Origin: a virus
Virus record (IMG/VR): IMGVR_UViG_3300036980_001087
Span: 32,943 to 96,942 of that record
Length of the DNA: 64,000 nt
Direction: 5' to 3' (one strand)
Shown here in pieces: positions 8,709 through 17,483 of this stretch (positions are counted from its first letter, which is position 1; every line of letters begins with the position of its first letter). The translations under genes and the position numbers were made by a program. The notes under the pieces are model-generated. The model was given only the letters and a program-made list of their open reading frames with translations. It made no database searches and was not told the origin of the DNA.

Positions 8709-9299
8709 CTAAGAGGTTGATCCGGGCTCAAATGTTCCCTGCTTAATTAATACTACTAATTGATCAATGGATTGGCTAAAAGACATTTCTCCGCCCGACG
8801 CTGAAGAGTCAACGTGGTATTTAACCATAAAATCCCCAATCTTTTTAGTATCAATCACGCTGGTGTCTATTGTCCCCGGTTTAAATTTATTTAAAGTATC
8901 TATAGCTAGTAATGCTATAAAAAATTTTACTAAAGCTGGAAGAGTACTAGAGGTCCAACCTATGGTGTAGGATACTTTTACTTCAGTATCTTCTGCAATA
9001 GGTGCAGTTAATACTATAAGCTTACGGTCGGCCAAAAATTTATATTCTCCAGTAACTACTTCTGTATATTCTCCAGCGTCATAGCGCTGTTCTATTTTAG
9101 AAATTACAGCAAGTGGTTCATCTAATTCTAATAATTTAGCCTGGGACCACATGTAATAGGTCCTTATTTTATTCTCTAACTTTAGAAACCCTAAAAGCTC
9201 ATGGGCTCTGGCCTCAGCTATTTCCATAATAGAGTTTGGAAATAATTCAGCATCCAGTCCAGTTAACTCCTCCATGTAAGATGCTTGCACTAATGACAT
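8709..9299 (-). CDS. Head-tail connector (adaptor) protein
   Basis: 196 residues. Helical ends surround a beta insertion with KLLELDEPLAVISKIEQ and a VKVSYTIGW strand followed by helices, the layout of gp6/gp15-like adaptors that bind the portal ring. The preceding site is AGGAGGTAATT. It lies upstream of the head-closure gene in the same operon. The portal itself is not in the window. Confidence 0.65.
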   Translation of the reverse strand: MSLVQASYMEELTGLDAELFPNSIMEIAEARAHELLGFLKLENKIRTYYMWSQAKLLELDEPLAVISKIEQRYDAGEYTEVVTGEYKFLADRKLIVLTAPIAEDTEVKVSYTIGWTSSTLPALVKFFIALLAIDTLNKFKPGTIDTSVIDTKKIGDFMVKYHVDSSASGGEMSFSQSIDQLVVLIKQGTFEPGSTS

Positions 9300-9301
9300 A
9301 A

Positions 9302-9820
9302 TTACCTCCTAATTTTCTTTTTTTCAGTATTACTAAACAACCAGAAGTCCACAAATAATGGCTTTAGGTTTTTAGTTGTAATTAAATGCCTAATAAAGGC
9401 GTTAAAATTTACATGGTTTGATTTAAGCAAGTCCTGCTTAGAAATTACAAAAATTCCACAGTCCGCTATACGTTCATTATCAAAAATAAGATCCCCATTA
9501 GGCTCTACCCTCCAAGTTTTAGAGCCGCGTAACCTTTTAAGAAATACTGCATTTCCCGGTTGTTTACTTGCCAATGCCTCTATCTCCTTAATATTCCCAG
9601 GTAAAACTCTACATCCAAAAGACACTATAATCTGCTGTTCCTCAATGTGGTTACAGATTTCCCTCAATTTATCCATGGTCTTCTCTATGGTGCAGACAGG
9701 ATATTGAGATTCCATTCTAGTAAATACAAAATATTTTCTATCTAGTAATGATAGCAATGCTTTACCAAGAAAATCTACTTCTTGGTCCTGAGTATTAACA
9801 AAAACTATGACTACGGACAT
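9302..9820 (-). CDS. Hypothetical protein, weak nucleotidyltransferase-like fold
   Basis: 172 residues preceded by an AGGAGG site. It begins VVIVFVNTQDQ and has a central strand ending IIVSFGCRVLPGN, then an acidic turn and ADCGIFVISKQDLL, a pattern that recalls sugar-nucleotide transferases. No clear catalytic signature is present. It belongs to the accessory block between the capsid gene and the connectors that also holds the GT9 gene, so a glycan role is possible, but I cannot assign it. Confidence 0.5.
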   Translation of the reverse strand: MSVVIVFVNTQDQEVDFLGKALLSLLDRKYFVFTRMESQYPVCTIEKTMDKLREICNHIEEQQIIVSFGCRVLPGNIKEIEALASKQPGNAVFLKRLRGSKTWRVEPNGDLIFDNERIADCGIFVISKQDLLKSNHVNFNAFIRHLITTKNLKPLFVDFWLFSNTEKKKIRR

Positions 9821-9832
9821 TTGGTCCTCCTA

Positions 9833-10351
9833 TTATTGAAAACTAACTTTGCTTCCCTTTCTTAAATTATCTCCGGCCCACAAAGGTTGTAAGTTTGTAT
9901 AATGAAAACATTTACGTTGTTCTGCTGGTTTGCTCAAATCAAAAGAAGCACAGGGCCTTATATGGTCTACATGCCACTTCCCATAATTCCTCCAGGACAT
10001 GCCTGGTTTAAATTTAGATATAAGATGTTGTTTAAGTTGCTCTATGGAACAACCTAATAATTCTATAGTAGGGGCATCTTTTAAGGACATAGCTATATAG
10101 TTACTTACTCTTCTTCTTAAATTTTTAGTTAATTTAAAATTAATATCTGTTTTATACTTAATTCGTTGATATGCCACTGCCTTTGCATTTATTCTGTCTT
10201 TATTCTTTAAATACCACTTATGACTAAAATTTTTAAACTTGGGTAATAAGTTCTTTTTATGTTTTATATACCAACTATGTTGTAATTTTTTAATTTTTAA
10301 TCTATGTGTAGCTCTATAATTCCTAAGATATAAACTACGTGTTTTATCCAT
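9833..10351 (-). CDS. HNH homing endonuclease
   Basis: 172 residues. A basic N-terminus rich in Lys, Arg, Tyr and His is followed by LLGCSIEQLKQHL, a FKPGMSWRNYGKWHVDHIRP core carrying the HNH active-site histidines, and FHYTNLQPLWAGDN, in which the conserved Asn and the following strand complete the fold. It overlaps the end of the GT9 gene by 8 bases. It is one of four closely related copies in the window, two flanking the GT9 gene and two flanking the FEN nuclease gene. It probably acts as a self-spreading nuclease. Confidence 0.85.
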   Translation of the reverse strand: MDKTRSLYLRNYRATHRLKIKKLQHSWYIKHKKNLLPKFKNFSHKWYLKNKDRINAKAVAYQRIKYKTDINFKLTKNLRRRVSNYIAMSLKDAPTIELLGCSIEQLKQHLISKFKPGMSWRNYGKWHVDHIRPCASFDLSKPAEQRKCFHYTNLQPLWAGDNLRKGSKVSFQ

Positions 10352-11789
10352 TTTTTTTACGTTTTATTGAAAACGCCTTGATTTCCTTAATAAGTAGATC
10401 TGGTGTAAGTACTTTGGTACATGGAGGAGGGTTCCCTTTACGTACTATTGCAGCGCATTCCTTCCATGCCGCTACATCTTTAACCATCTGTCTATCATAA
10501 CAGGGCTTACATTTAAGTGGAGGATATAGGCTTCTAACTAAATTCTTGTGATGGGATACTCTAATGTCCGGATTAATGGTCGTAAACATAACTACACATG
10601 GCTTTTTAAATGCTAAGCCAATCCAGTAAATTCCCGTGTCCATTGATGCTATTTCATCACAGTTATAAACTACTGAGGCCCATTGCCTTATGTTTAATTT
10701 GCCCGTTAGGTTCTTAACATTTGGCCGCTCTAATAATTTTAATGGGGCCTGATCCATAACTATAACGTTATACCTTCCTAATCTATTTAATTTATTTAAT
10801 AATTCATCCCAGTATTCTCGTGGGTAGGACCGATTTTCACTCCCATTAGACATTAAACCTAATGCTAAATTTATTTTACTTGGGTCAATATATTGCCTAC
10901 CAAATTCTATTTCCTCTTCTGTTAATTGCATAACAGGAGTAAAATCTTCAATCTTTTTAACATCTACTCTAAGTAAATCACATATAGAGTCGATTCTACA
11001 ATTTAAATTACGGGTAATTCTGTAATCTTCTAGATTAGTGGCTAAAGTAAAATACCATAAGTAGTCTTTTATTTTTGGTAAGGCATTTAATTTTTCATGT
11101 TGCATTGAACATAATTCATGGGACGTTGAATATATTTTATTAATATAAGGATTATTTTTAAGTAGCTCTGCTCCTGCTTTTCTAACTATATAATCTATCT
11201 TCCACCCATTTTCAGCTAGATATTTTAATGGGATTGTAGTCATTAGAATGTCCCCTAATCCGCGATCTGCGCAATAAGATACTGTATCAAATAATAAAGT
11301 TTTCTGTGCTACTTCTGTAGACTCAACATGTAAAATTGGCTGTAATTCAGATAATATAGCGTCTACATTGGCTAAGGAATCAAATACAGGATCCACCCTC
11401 TTACAATTAAAATCATTTAATTTAGTAAATTTATTTGTAATTTCTAAAGTACTTTTGCCCGAATTAAAAGCTAAACAAAATTTGTGATAGTCTAAAAAAG
11501 CTGTAGGATTAAACCAGGCCCACTCAGAAACAACATACACAATTGATGGGTGTATAAGTATATTGCTAGGAAGTTCATCACAGAAATAAACTACTCCGAA
11601 ATTACGAGCTATAAGCTCTTGAATAAAAGATCTAGGAAACTTATCCCCTGCAATAATAGAACCAAAACCAAGAGCTAGTAAGGTTCCTTCTGGTTCAAAT
11701 ATAGTAGAAGAATTAGATGAGGCCAGTTGATTAGGTTGAATCTTGGAGGCGTAATGGATGGTATACTTCTCTGATATTAGCTTTAGCAT
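10344..11789 (-). CDS. Glycosyltransferase family 9-like protein
   Basis: 481 residues. The C-terminal two thirds carry the GT9 signature: GLGDILMTTIPLKYLAENGW near residues 175-195, then SMDTGIYWIGLAFKKPCV around 385, the region that binds the sugar-nucleotide donor in heptosyltransferases. The N-terminal 150 residues resemble a second, degenerate Rossmann domain. A Cys cluster near the C-terminus (CKPC and a later C) is unusual. It is flanked on both sides by HNH genes and lies in late genes, so it may modify the virion or host surface glycans. No signal or membrane segment is visible. Confidence 0.75.
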   Translation of the reverse strand: MLKLISEKYTIHYASKIQPNQLASSNSSTIFEPEGTLLALGFGSIIAGDKFPRSFIQELIARNFGVVYFCDELPSNILIHPSIVYVVSEWAWFNPTAFLDYHKFCLAFNSGKSTLEITNKFTKLNDFNCKRVDPVFDSLANVDAILSELQPILHVESTEVAQKTLLFDTVSYCADRGLGDILMTTIPLKYLAENGWKIDYIVRKAGAELLKNNPYINKIYSTSHELCSMQHEKLNALPKIKDYLWYFTLATNLEDYRITRNLNCRIDSICDLLRVDVKKIEDFTPVMQLTEEEIEFGRQYIDPSKINLALGLMSNGSENRSYPREYWDELLNKLNRLGRYNVIVMDQAPLKLLERPNVKNLTGKLNIRQWASVVYNCDEIASMDTGIYWIGLAFKKPCVVMFTTINPDIRVSHHKNLVRSLYPPLKCKPCYDRQMVKDVAAWKECAAIVRKGNPPPCTKVLTPDLLIKEIKAFSIKRKKNG

Positions 11790-11797
11790 CTTTACCC

Positions 11798-12331
11798 TTA
11801 TACTTTAAAAAATTTATTTTTCTTTAAATTATCTTTTGCCCATAAAGGTTGTAAATTAGTATAATGGAAACACTGTTTTTGTTTATCCGGCTTACTAAGA
11901 TCAAAAGAAGCACAGGGCCTAATATGATCTATGTGCCACTTACCATAATTGCTCCAGGACATACCAGGTTTGAATTGTTTCTCTAAATGCTGTTTAAGTT
12001 GTGAAATAGTACATCCTATTAAATTTAAAGTTACTGTAGTTTTAACGTTTCTTTTTAGTGCCCACCATATTCTACTTGATAAATAATGACGTAATTTAAA
12101 ATTTAAATCTCGTTCCCTTCTTAATTTACGTTTTAGATTTATTTCTTTTTTATGTATTTTATAATAAAATTTATCGGTTTTCTTGATTTGTTCCTGGTGG
12201 GTATTACGATATAACTTGTGGTGGGATTTAATTTTCTCTTTGTTTACCTGATAATATACGGCATGCTCGAGTTTATGTTTTTGTTTATGTAATGTATTAT
12301 ATTGTTTATTATAGCTTGTTCTATTAAACAT
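11798..12331 (-). CDS. HNH homing endonuclease
   Basis: 177 residues, paralogue of the gene at 9833. The first 100 residues are very basic and Tyr/His/Lys-rich (DNA-binding). The nuclease core is LIGCTISQLKQHLEKQFKPG, followed by SWSNYGKWHIDHIRP and HYTNLQPLWAKDN. It is the first gene after the capsid terminator hairpin and has a TAGAGG ribosome-binding site. It likely mobilises together with its GT9 neighbour. Confidence 0.85.
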   Translation of the reverse strand: MFNRTSYNKQYNTLHKQKHKLEHAVYYQVNKEKIKSHHKLYRNTHQEQIKKTDKFYYKIHKKEINLKRKLRRERDLNFKLRHYLSSRIWWALKRNVKTTVTLNLIGCTISQLKQHLEKQFKPGMSWSNYGKWHIDHIRPCASFDLSKPDKQKQCFHYTNLQPLWAKDNLKKNKFFKV

Positions 12332-12350
12332 CCCAACCTCTACATTAAAA

Positions 12351-12388
12351 TTAGGGCCGGAAAGACTTGTTAGCCCAACCGGCCCTAA
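12351..12388 (-). terminator. Terminator hairpin after the major capsid gene
   Basis: TTAGGGCCGG (12351-12360) pairs perfectly with CCGGCCCTAA (12379-12388), giving a 10-bp GC-rich stem. Read leftward the stem is followed by TTTTAA, so it has the form of an intrinsic terminator located 46 bases after the capsid stop codon. It would isolate the abundant capsid message from the GT9/HNH cassette. Confidence 0.65.
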
Positions 12389-12433
12389 GTTACTTTCTTC
12401 TAATTCTCACACATTTTACAGGGTAACTAAAGT

Positions 12434-13399
12434 TTAGCTACCAGATTTTTTGATCAGCGTGAGGCCAACGGCCTTATCGCTAGCGTTCTGAAGTGACCAT
12501 ACGAAGTCAATAACTTCAGCCATGATCAACAGGGTGGAGAACTGCTCTTCGATCAATTTCCGACGGAAGATTATGCTCCCTCTCTGTCCCAGCATAGCAC
12601 CATCAACGCGAGCCAAGATGGCAACTTCGCCAGAGTTCTTAGCTTCAAGAACGGAAGATTCCACAATCTTTACACCATGAATCAGGGGTAAAGAACCGCT
12701 GCGAGTAACACCTTTTTCAGCCACATTGTACGTTCCAACCTGGGCGATCTTGTCAGATCTGCGCAGTTTGTTAGCAAATGTGTTTGATGCAAAAAGAACC
12801 AACATGCCTCTATCCTGTCCGTAAACGCCCTGGCCCTTGATGGCGTCAGAGATTTTGTCTACGAGATCATCAGAATCGCCGTAAGTTACGGGAGTCTGGG
12901 CACATTTTCCGGAATCGTTGGCGATGGTGTAGATGCCATCAAACATATCAACGTAGGATCCGGTTCCAGCTTCAACACCGATCATCATGGCTCTCTCTTC
13001 GGCTCTTGCGAGGGTCAGAGTAAGGGATCTGCGAATGTAATTCGCGAGATCAACACCAGCGGTATCGAGGTCAGAGTCTAACAACTTGGTGAACGCGACT
13101 AACAACTGAGGTTCAAGAACGACTGATTTGGTCGCAAAACCAGTTTCACTGTTTCCGGTACGAATATCAACGCCGTAGGCAACTTTATACGCATTCACAT
13201 CATCACCAAACAGAATGCGAGGAACGCTCAATGAGCGACCAGCAACATTCAGGGTCTGGCAATAAGAACGCATAATATTAGCCTCTACCAACTCTTCGAT
13301 GATCTTGCTGGATACTTCCTTAGGCAGAAAATCATTAGCCGCAGAAACATTATCCGGAATAGCACCGAGGTCTGCACCTTTTAAAATATTGAATTCCAT
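12434..13399 (-). CDS. Major capsid protein (HK97 fold)
   Basis: 321 residues preceded by ACAGGAGGATACAAA. After a short N-arm it has the E-loop/P-domain layout of HK97 capsid proteins: PKEVSSKIIEELVEANIMRS, then the basic spine helix RRSLTLTLARAEERAMMIG, and a C-terminal strand-rich part. There is no long N-terminal delta domain; the scaffold seems to be carried by the adjacent protease gene. Codon use is more GC-rich than that of most neighbours, as in highly expressed genes. Residues 11-18 (LGAIPDNV) recur, with one change, in the protease-scaffold protein. Confidence 0.85.
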   Translation of the reverse strand: MEFNILKGADLGAIPDNVSAANDFLPKEVSSKIIEELVEANIMRSYCQTLNVAGRSLSVPRILFGDDVNAYKVAYGVDIRTGNSETGFATKSVVLEPQLLVAFTKLLDSDLDTAGVDLANYIRRSLTLTLARAEERAMMIGVEAGTGSYVDMFDGIYTIANDSGKCAQTPVTYGDSDDLVDKISDAIKGQGVYGQDRGMLVLFASNTFANKLRRSDKIAQVGTYNVAEKGVTRSGSLPLIHGVKIVESSVLEAKNSGEVAILARVDGAMLGQRGSIIFRRKLIEEQFSTLLIMAEVIDFVWSLQNASDKAVGLTLIKKSGS

Positions 13400-13424
13400 T
13401 TGTATCCTCCTGTTTTTGGTTTTA

Positions 13425-14756
13425 TTATTTTCCCTGCAAAACTTTCAAAAAGCCCTGCTCGGGTGTTACTACTTCTTTAACTTCTTTCACCGGCACCACA
13501 GCATCTTTATTGACTAAGGGGGTGCTTTTCGAGGGATCAACAACTACCTCTTTTACCTTAGCCTGCAAGGCGCCTAGATCCTTCGTTATCTGATTCAGTT
13601 GTTCCGTGATAGGAGCTTGATTCGCCTTTTCGATCTTCAAACCGTCTACTTCGGCAGTGAGGGATTTAATCATAGCCTCTTTCTCTTCCAACTGTTTCTG
13701 ATAATCGGCTCTAATAGCCTTTAATTCTTCTTCTGTATAAGTTCTAACTGCTACTACCTGTTCAGTTTCGGTAACTTTCAGCGCGTCATTTATTAAGGTT
13801 TCTTTGGTAGATTCTACCTTAGATTCCTGGGTAATGACAGCTTTGCCTTCTGTGACTTCCCTTGTGGTAACTATTTCAGCAGTCTCTTTGACTGTTTCAA
13901 CTACCACATTGGCAGGCGCTGGATCAGCAGGAGCTTCCTGCTTCACGACAGGTTCAACCGCAGGGTCAATTTTTACTTCCTCGGCCTTGACTTCTTCAGA
14001 TTTAACTTCTTCAACTACTGGGGCAGTAACTATTTCTTCCACCTTTACTTCTTCTACTGCAGTCTTTTCCACAACTACCTCCTCTGCTATAAGTTCTTTA
14101 GTTTCAGTAACTTCTACATCTTTTTTAGTAGTCACTGGTTTGGGTAATTTATCATCCTTTACTTCATCTGGAATTGCGCCTAAATTCTCAATCTGCTTTT
14201 CTTTAAATGTATCCTCTTGTCCAACAACATCTTGCAATGCTTTAGTTAAAGACTTATGTGCAAACTCAGCCCTACAATTGGCAGGCAATCCTACCACAGA
14301 CACTTCAAAAAGTTCCATCGAAGAGATCACATTTACGGGAGTTGCGGGCTTGGTCTTTAAATAGGGGAACCGGTGAATCGCCTCTGTAGGAGAAACCCTT
14401 TCCCCAGCGGTAAGCCTGCCCCCAATAGAGAACTTGCTAATTATTCCTTCTTCAATCTTTTTACGTAACTCCTCTTCCCACTGAGAGATATAGATTTTAA
14501 CCCATAGTCCCTGATTATCTACTTTAGCATCATCTAAGCGGCCGATTGCGCGGTTATAATCATGATTAAAGAAGACAGTATTTCCAAATTCTAATAGGCC
14601 AATAGCTGCCTCTTTGAGGGCATCAAGGACTATAATATCACCCTGGCGATCTAAGTCTTTAGTCGCCGCATATCCCTCGATGTAAAACCCCTTGCCTTCA
14701 TGGCCGGATTTTACGATATCTAAACTAAAATAAAAATCGTTTTTTAAAAGTGTCAT
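13425..14756 (-). CDS. Prohead protease fused to scaffold
   Basis: 443 residues from the ATG at 14756, chosen for the GAGAGGGAAC site. A longer reading from 14792 lacks one. The first 170 residues are an S78/U35 prohead protease: catalytic His in FFNHDYNRAIG, catalytic Ser in KFSIGGRL, and the MELFEVSVVGLPAN strand after it. Residues about 205-350 are a low-complexity Glu/Val/Lys repeat region, and the end is a coiled coil (EEELKAIRADYQKQLEEKEA), typical of scaffolding. Protease and scaffold are thus made as one chain, which explains the missing delta domain on the capsid protein. Confidence 0.85.
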   Translation of the reverse strand: MTLLKNDFYFSLDIVKSGHEGKGFYIEGYAATKDLDRQGDIIVLDALKEAAIGLLEFGNTVFFNHDYNRAIGRLDDAKVDNQGLWVKIYISQWEEELRKKIEEGIISKFSIGGRLTAGERVSPTEAIHRFPYLKTKPATPVNVISSMELFEVSVVGLPANCRAEFAHKSLTKALQDVVGQEDTFKEKQIENLGAIPDEVKDDKLPKPVTTKKDVEVTETKELIAEEVVVEKTAVEEVKVEEIVTAPVVEEVKSEEVKAEEVKIDPAVEPVVKQEAPADPAPANVVVETVKETAEIVTTREVTEGKAVITQESKVESTKETLINDALKVTETEQVVAVRTYTEEELKAIRADYQKQLEEKEAMIKSLTAEVDGLKIEKANQAPITEQLNQITKDLGALQAKVKEVVVDPSKSTPLVNKDAVVPVKEVKEVVTPEQGFLKVLQGK

Positions 14757-14776
14757 AGTTTGTTCCCTCTCTACTA

Positions 14777-14785
14777 ATTGAAAAC
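14777..14785 (-). promoter_or_regulatory. GTTTTCAAT late-strand element upstream of protease
   Basis: Read leftward, GTTTTCAATTAGTAGAGAGG lies 20 bases before the protease start, with the last part serving as ribosome-binding site. The first nine bases match the elements at 7203 and 24573. Candidate late promoter or processing site opening the head module. Confidence 0.4.
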
Positions 14786-14825
14786 ACCTCAAATCATGAA
14801 AGTTACAACTTTTTATTCTAATTCT

Positions 14826-15059
14826 TTAGTTTAATGCACTTCTAGCAGCCTGTCTTGCGGTGATTTCAGTCAGCTCATCAGAAGAAAATAAAGTCTGTTC
14901 TGGGTTATCAGTAACCCACTGCTGAAGTAATTTTTCAAGTAATTTTAATAATTTATAATCTGTAGCTCCTAATAGTTGATAATTTGAATCACATACATGT
15001 TCCGGATCATCACTATTAAATGTTTTACCACATTTAGTACATATGCCTTTATCTGCCAT
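14826..15059 (-). CDS. Small protein with N-terminal zinc motif
   Basis: 77 residues from the ATG at 15059. A GTG two codons earlier is less well spaced from the AAGGAG site. The N-terminus has CTKCGKTFNSDDPEHVC, a Cys/His zinc site of the C-x2-C-x12-C or C2HC type. The rest is helical and ends in AARSALN. It sits between the LamG-module gene and the protease gene. Comparable small zinc proteins occur in phage structural operons, but the function is unknown. Confidence 0.6.
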   Translation of the reverse strand: MADKGICTKCGKTFNSDDPEHVCDSNYQLLGATDYKLLKLLEKLLQQWVTDNPEQTLFSSDELTEITARQAARSALN

Positions 15060-15068
15060 GATCACTCC

Positions 15069-17483
15069 TTATAGTTTCTTTTTCAATATCCATAACTCAA
15101 CGTGAGTACCCGCTCCAAAGCCACCAGTTACTGAGGATCTTATGGGAATGATAGTTATATTGTCACTAGCATTATTCCAACTATGCCCACATAAACTAAC
15201 TCCGGTAACTGTAGTGGTACCTATTCCAGCACAGCTTTCAACTAATGCTACCCTAATATTCCCACTTTTTACATACATTAAACATTTAGAATACCCAAGT
15301 TGTCCAGAATTTGTAAAAGCAGAGTCCCCTAAATATATTTTGTCTTCTATTGTAGAGCGATTAGCGGATGCTGTTGTATTAATTCCATATAGTGATTGCC
15401 TTCCATAATTGGCTCCTATATCAGTATTAAAAATAAAATAATCTTGCATAGAGGCTTGTGCAGATACAGTCCTTACAATTAATTCATAAAGCGTATCTAT
15501 ATTTCCATTAAGATCGGTTAACACTATCTGTGTTCTTGCTCCCCCATAATCAGAAAATATTGGAGGGGTAAAATTTGAGGTCCATTTAGCTAGGCCCTTG
15601 GATATTCGATATTCATTAATATATCCCGTAATACCAGTTCCATTAGAGGCCACATATAGCGCCGCACCAATGTCTCCAAAAGTATTTGAACTTATTACCG
15701 TAGTAACAGTAACGTCCGTTAATTCGATCCCATTTAAATATGCTTTTAATGAAGTGCCATTCCTAACTATTGCTATATGGTGCCAAGTATTAGTCGTTAT
15801 TCCCGTATTATTCCAAGTATAGTCAGCCCTGGCAGTACTTGAATCTACCGCATAAAATCTTAATTCCCCATTTAAATTAAACCAACTACAAATACGATTA
15901 TTAGAATCGGCGTATTGATAATAAAAATATGAACCGTTCTGCAGGGAAGTAAACCTAATCCAAGTATCTATGGTAAAATCCCCGCTTCCAAAATTCCAAT
16001 CTGCAGAATCTGAAAGAGAAAGATATTGTCCACTCCCAGAAAAAGATATGGCACTTCCACACTCAGGAAATTTATATTGTGTAGTAGATAATGTAGTTCC
16101 TGAATTTGTAATTGTCTTTCCAGTAGCATCTGCAATAGCATCCCCATGTATCATTAACTTAGTGTATGCATCAAGTGTTGGAATGTCTATTTCTTTTGTT
16201 AATTGCATAATTCCTGCATTAATATTAGTTTTAATATTTAATTTTCCAGTCTTTACTCCTACAGTAGCAGCTTCTCCGGAGAGAGTACGTTTAAAAAGTA
16301 GTAAATGAGTACCTACTCCAATTGCTCCTGGTTGACTAGTAGCTAAAACTAAAGAGGTAATATTATCTACTACGTTATTCCAACTACGACCAATAAGAAC
16401 CACTCCAGTTACTGTAGTAGTAGATATATCATATGCAAATTTTTCAATTGATGTTCTAACTAGTCCAGATTTTGCTTGTAATATAATATCTGACATACTT
16501 ATTCTATTTAATGCTGCTGCTCCACCACCTAAATAAAATTCAGCCGCAGTAGACCTTACTGCTGCTGCAGCCGTGCTTATTCCAGATATATTTTGTCCCC
16601 CATAATTAGCAGCGGTAGAGTCGTTATTTGGGCGTAAATAACAACCACATGCTCCATCATATTTATTAACTAATCTACTTACTAATCTATACTCTTCGTC
16701 CACATCTCCGTTAAGTCCAGAGAATGTATAGGAATTTGTTATATAGGCCTCAGTAGGCGGAGTAAAGTTTGAGGTCCACCTTGCTATTCCTTTACTTACT
16801 CTAAATTCATCAATCCAACCATTAAAATAAGACTCCCAATAACCAAAACGTCCAATTTGAAATAATTGAGCAAAGTTATCTAATGTACAACTATATGAAC
16901 CTGCGTCTAAAGTTAATGCTTTACTAACCCCGTCTATAAACATATACCATGTATTTCCACTTCTTACTAAAGCAATATGATACCAAGTATTAACTACAGG
17001 AGTAAATGAACAATGGCATGTAATCCTAAAGGTTCCAAGATTATTAGCCATAAATATTAATGTATGTGAGGAATTATCATATCTTAGTCCATTGTAATAA
17101 TTAGTACCAAAATCCGCCTGGGACCAAATAGTTTCGATTCCTGCCAAAGATGCAAACCTAATCCAACAATCTGTTGTAAAACTACCAGAACCGAAATCCC
17201 ATGAAGCACTATCAGGTAAAGTTACGTAGTCCGAATCCCCATCTAATAATAATGATGCACTTCCAAATTTCTTTTGGGCAGTATCTAATTGAGCAGTACC
17301 ATTAAAAGTAAATGCTCCGGCTATATGGTCTGTATAAGCAGTAGCACCATCTGCTCCATCAAAGTGGGAGCATGTTTTATCATAGGAATCCACTGCATAT
17401 TCAACTAATTTTTCTTCTACTAGTTGCCACCCATCAAAGTGTAAATTTCCTAAAGAGGATTGGTTTAATTTTCCAATATCCAT
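15069..17483 (-). CDS. Virion protein with two LamG-like domains
   Basis: 804 residues. Two concanavalin/LamG jelly-roll domains are clear, near residues 45-250 and 440-655. Each has an FGSGSFTTDCWIRF or FGSGDFTIDTWIRF strand, a WYHIALVR/WHHIAIVR strand and a closing EFRVSKG/EYRISKG strand. Each is followed by a copy of a roughly 140-residue module with RSTxxxxYLG and a SWNNxxDNIT strand. LamG domains bind glycans, so this is probably a receptor-binding or decoration protein on the virion. It overlaps the next gene by one base. Confidence 0.8.
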   Translation of the reverse strand: MDIGKLNQSSLGNLHFDGWQLVEEKLVEYAVDSYDKTCSHFDGADGATAYTDHIAGAFTFNGTAQLDTAQKKFGSASLLLDGDSDYVTLPDSASWDFGSGSFTTDCWIRFASLAGIETIWSQADFGTNYYNGLRYDNSSHTLIFMANNLGTFRITCHCSFTPVVNTWYHIALVRSGNTWYMFIDGVSKALTLDAGSYSCTLDNFAQLFQIGRFGYWESYFNGWIDEFRVSKGIARWTSNFTPPTEAYITNSYTFSGLNGDVDEEYRLVSRLVNKYDGACGCYLRPNNDSTAANYGGQNISGISTAAAAVRSTAAEFYLGGGAAALNRISMSDIILQAKSGLVRTSIEKFAYDISTTTVTGVVLIGRSWNNVVDNITSLVLATSQPGAIGVGTHLLLFKRTLSGEAATVGVKTGKLNIKTNINAGIMQLTKEIDIPTLDAYTKLMIHGDAIADATGKTITNSGTTLSTTQYKFPECGSAISFSGSGQYLSLSDSADWNFGSGDFTIDTWIRFTSLQNGSYFYYQYADSNNRICSWFNLNGELRFYAVDSSTARADYTWNNTGITTNTWHHIAIVRNGTSLKAYLNGIELTDVTVTTVISSNTFGDIGAALYVASNGTGITGYINEYRISKGLAKWTSNFTPPIFSDYGGARTQIVLTDLNGNIDTLYELIVRTVSAQASMQDYFIFNTDIGANYGRQSLYGINTTASANRSTIEDKIYLGDSAFTNSGQLGYSKCLMYVKSGNIRVALVESCAGIGTTTVTGVSLCGHSWNNASDNITIIPIRSSVTGGFGAGTHVELWILKKKL

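Noticed and set aside
13804-14364. 186-residue Ser/Thr-rich frame opposite the scaffold part of the protease gene
   Set aside because: Mirror image of the Glu/Val/Lys repeats of the sense gene; no ribosome-binding site and no motif.
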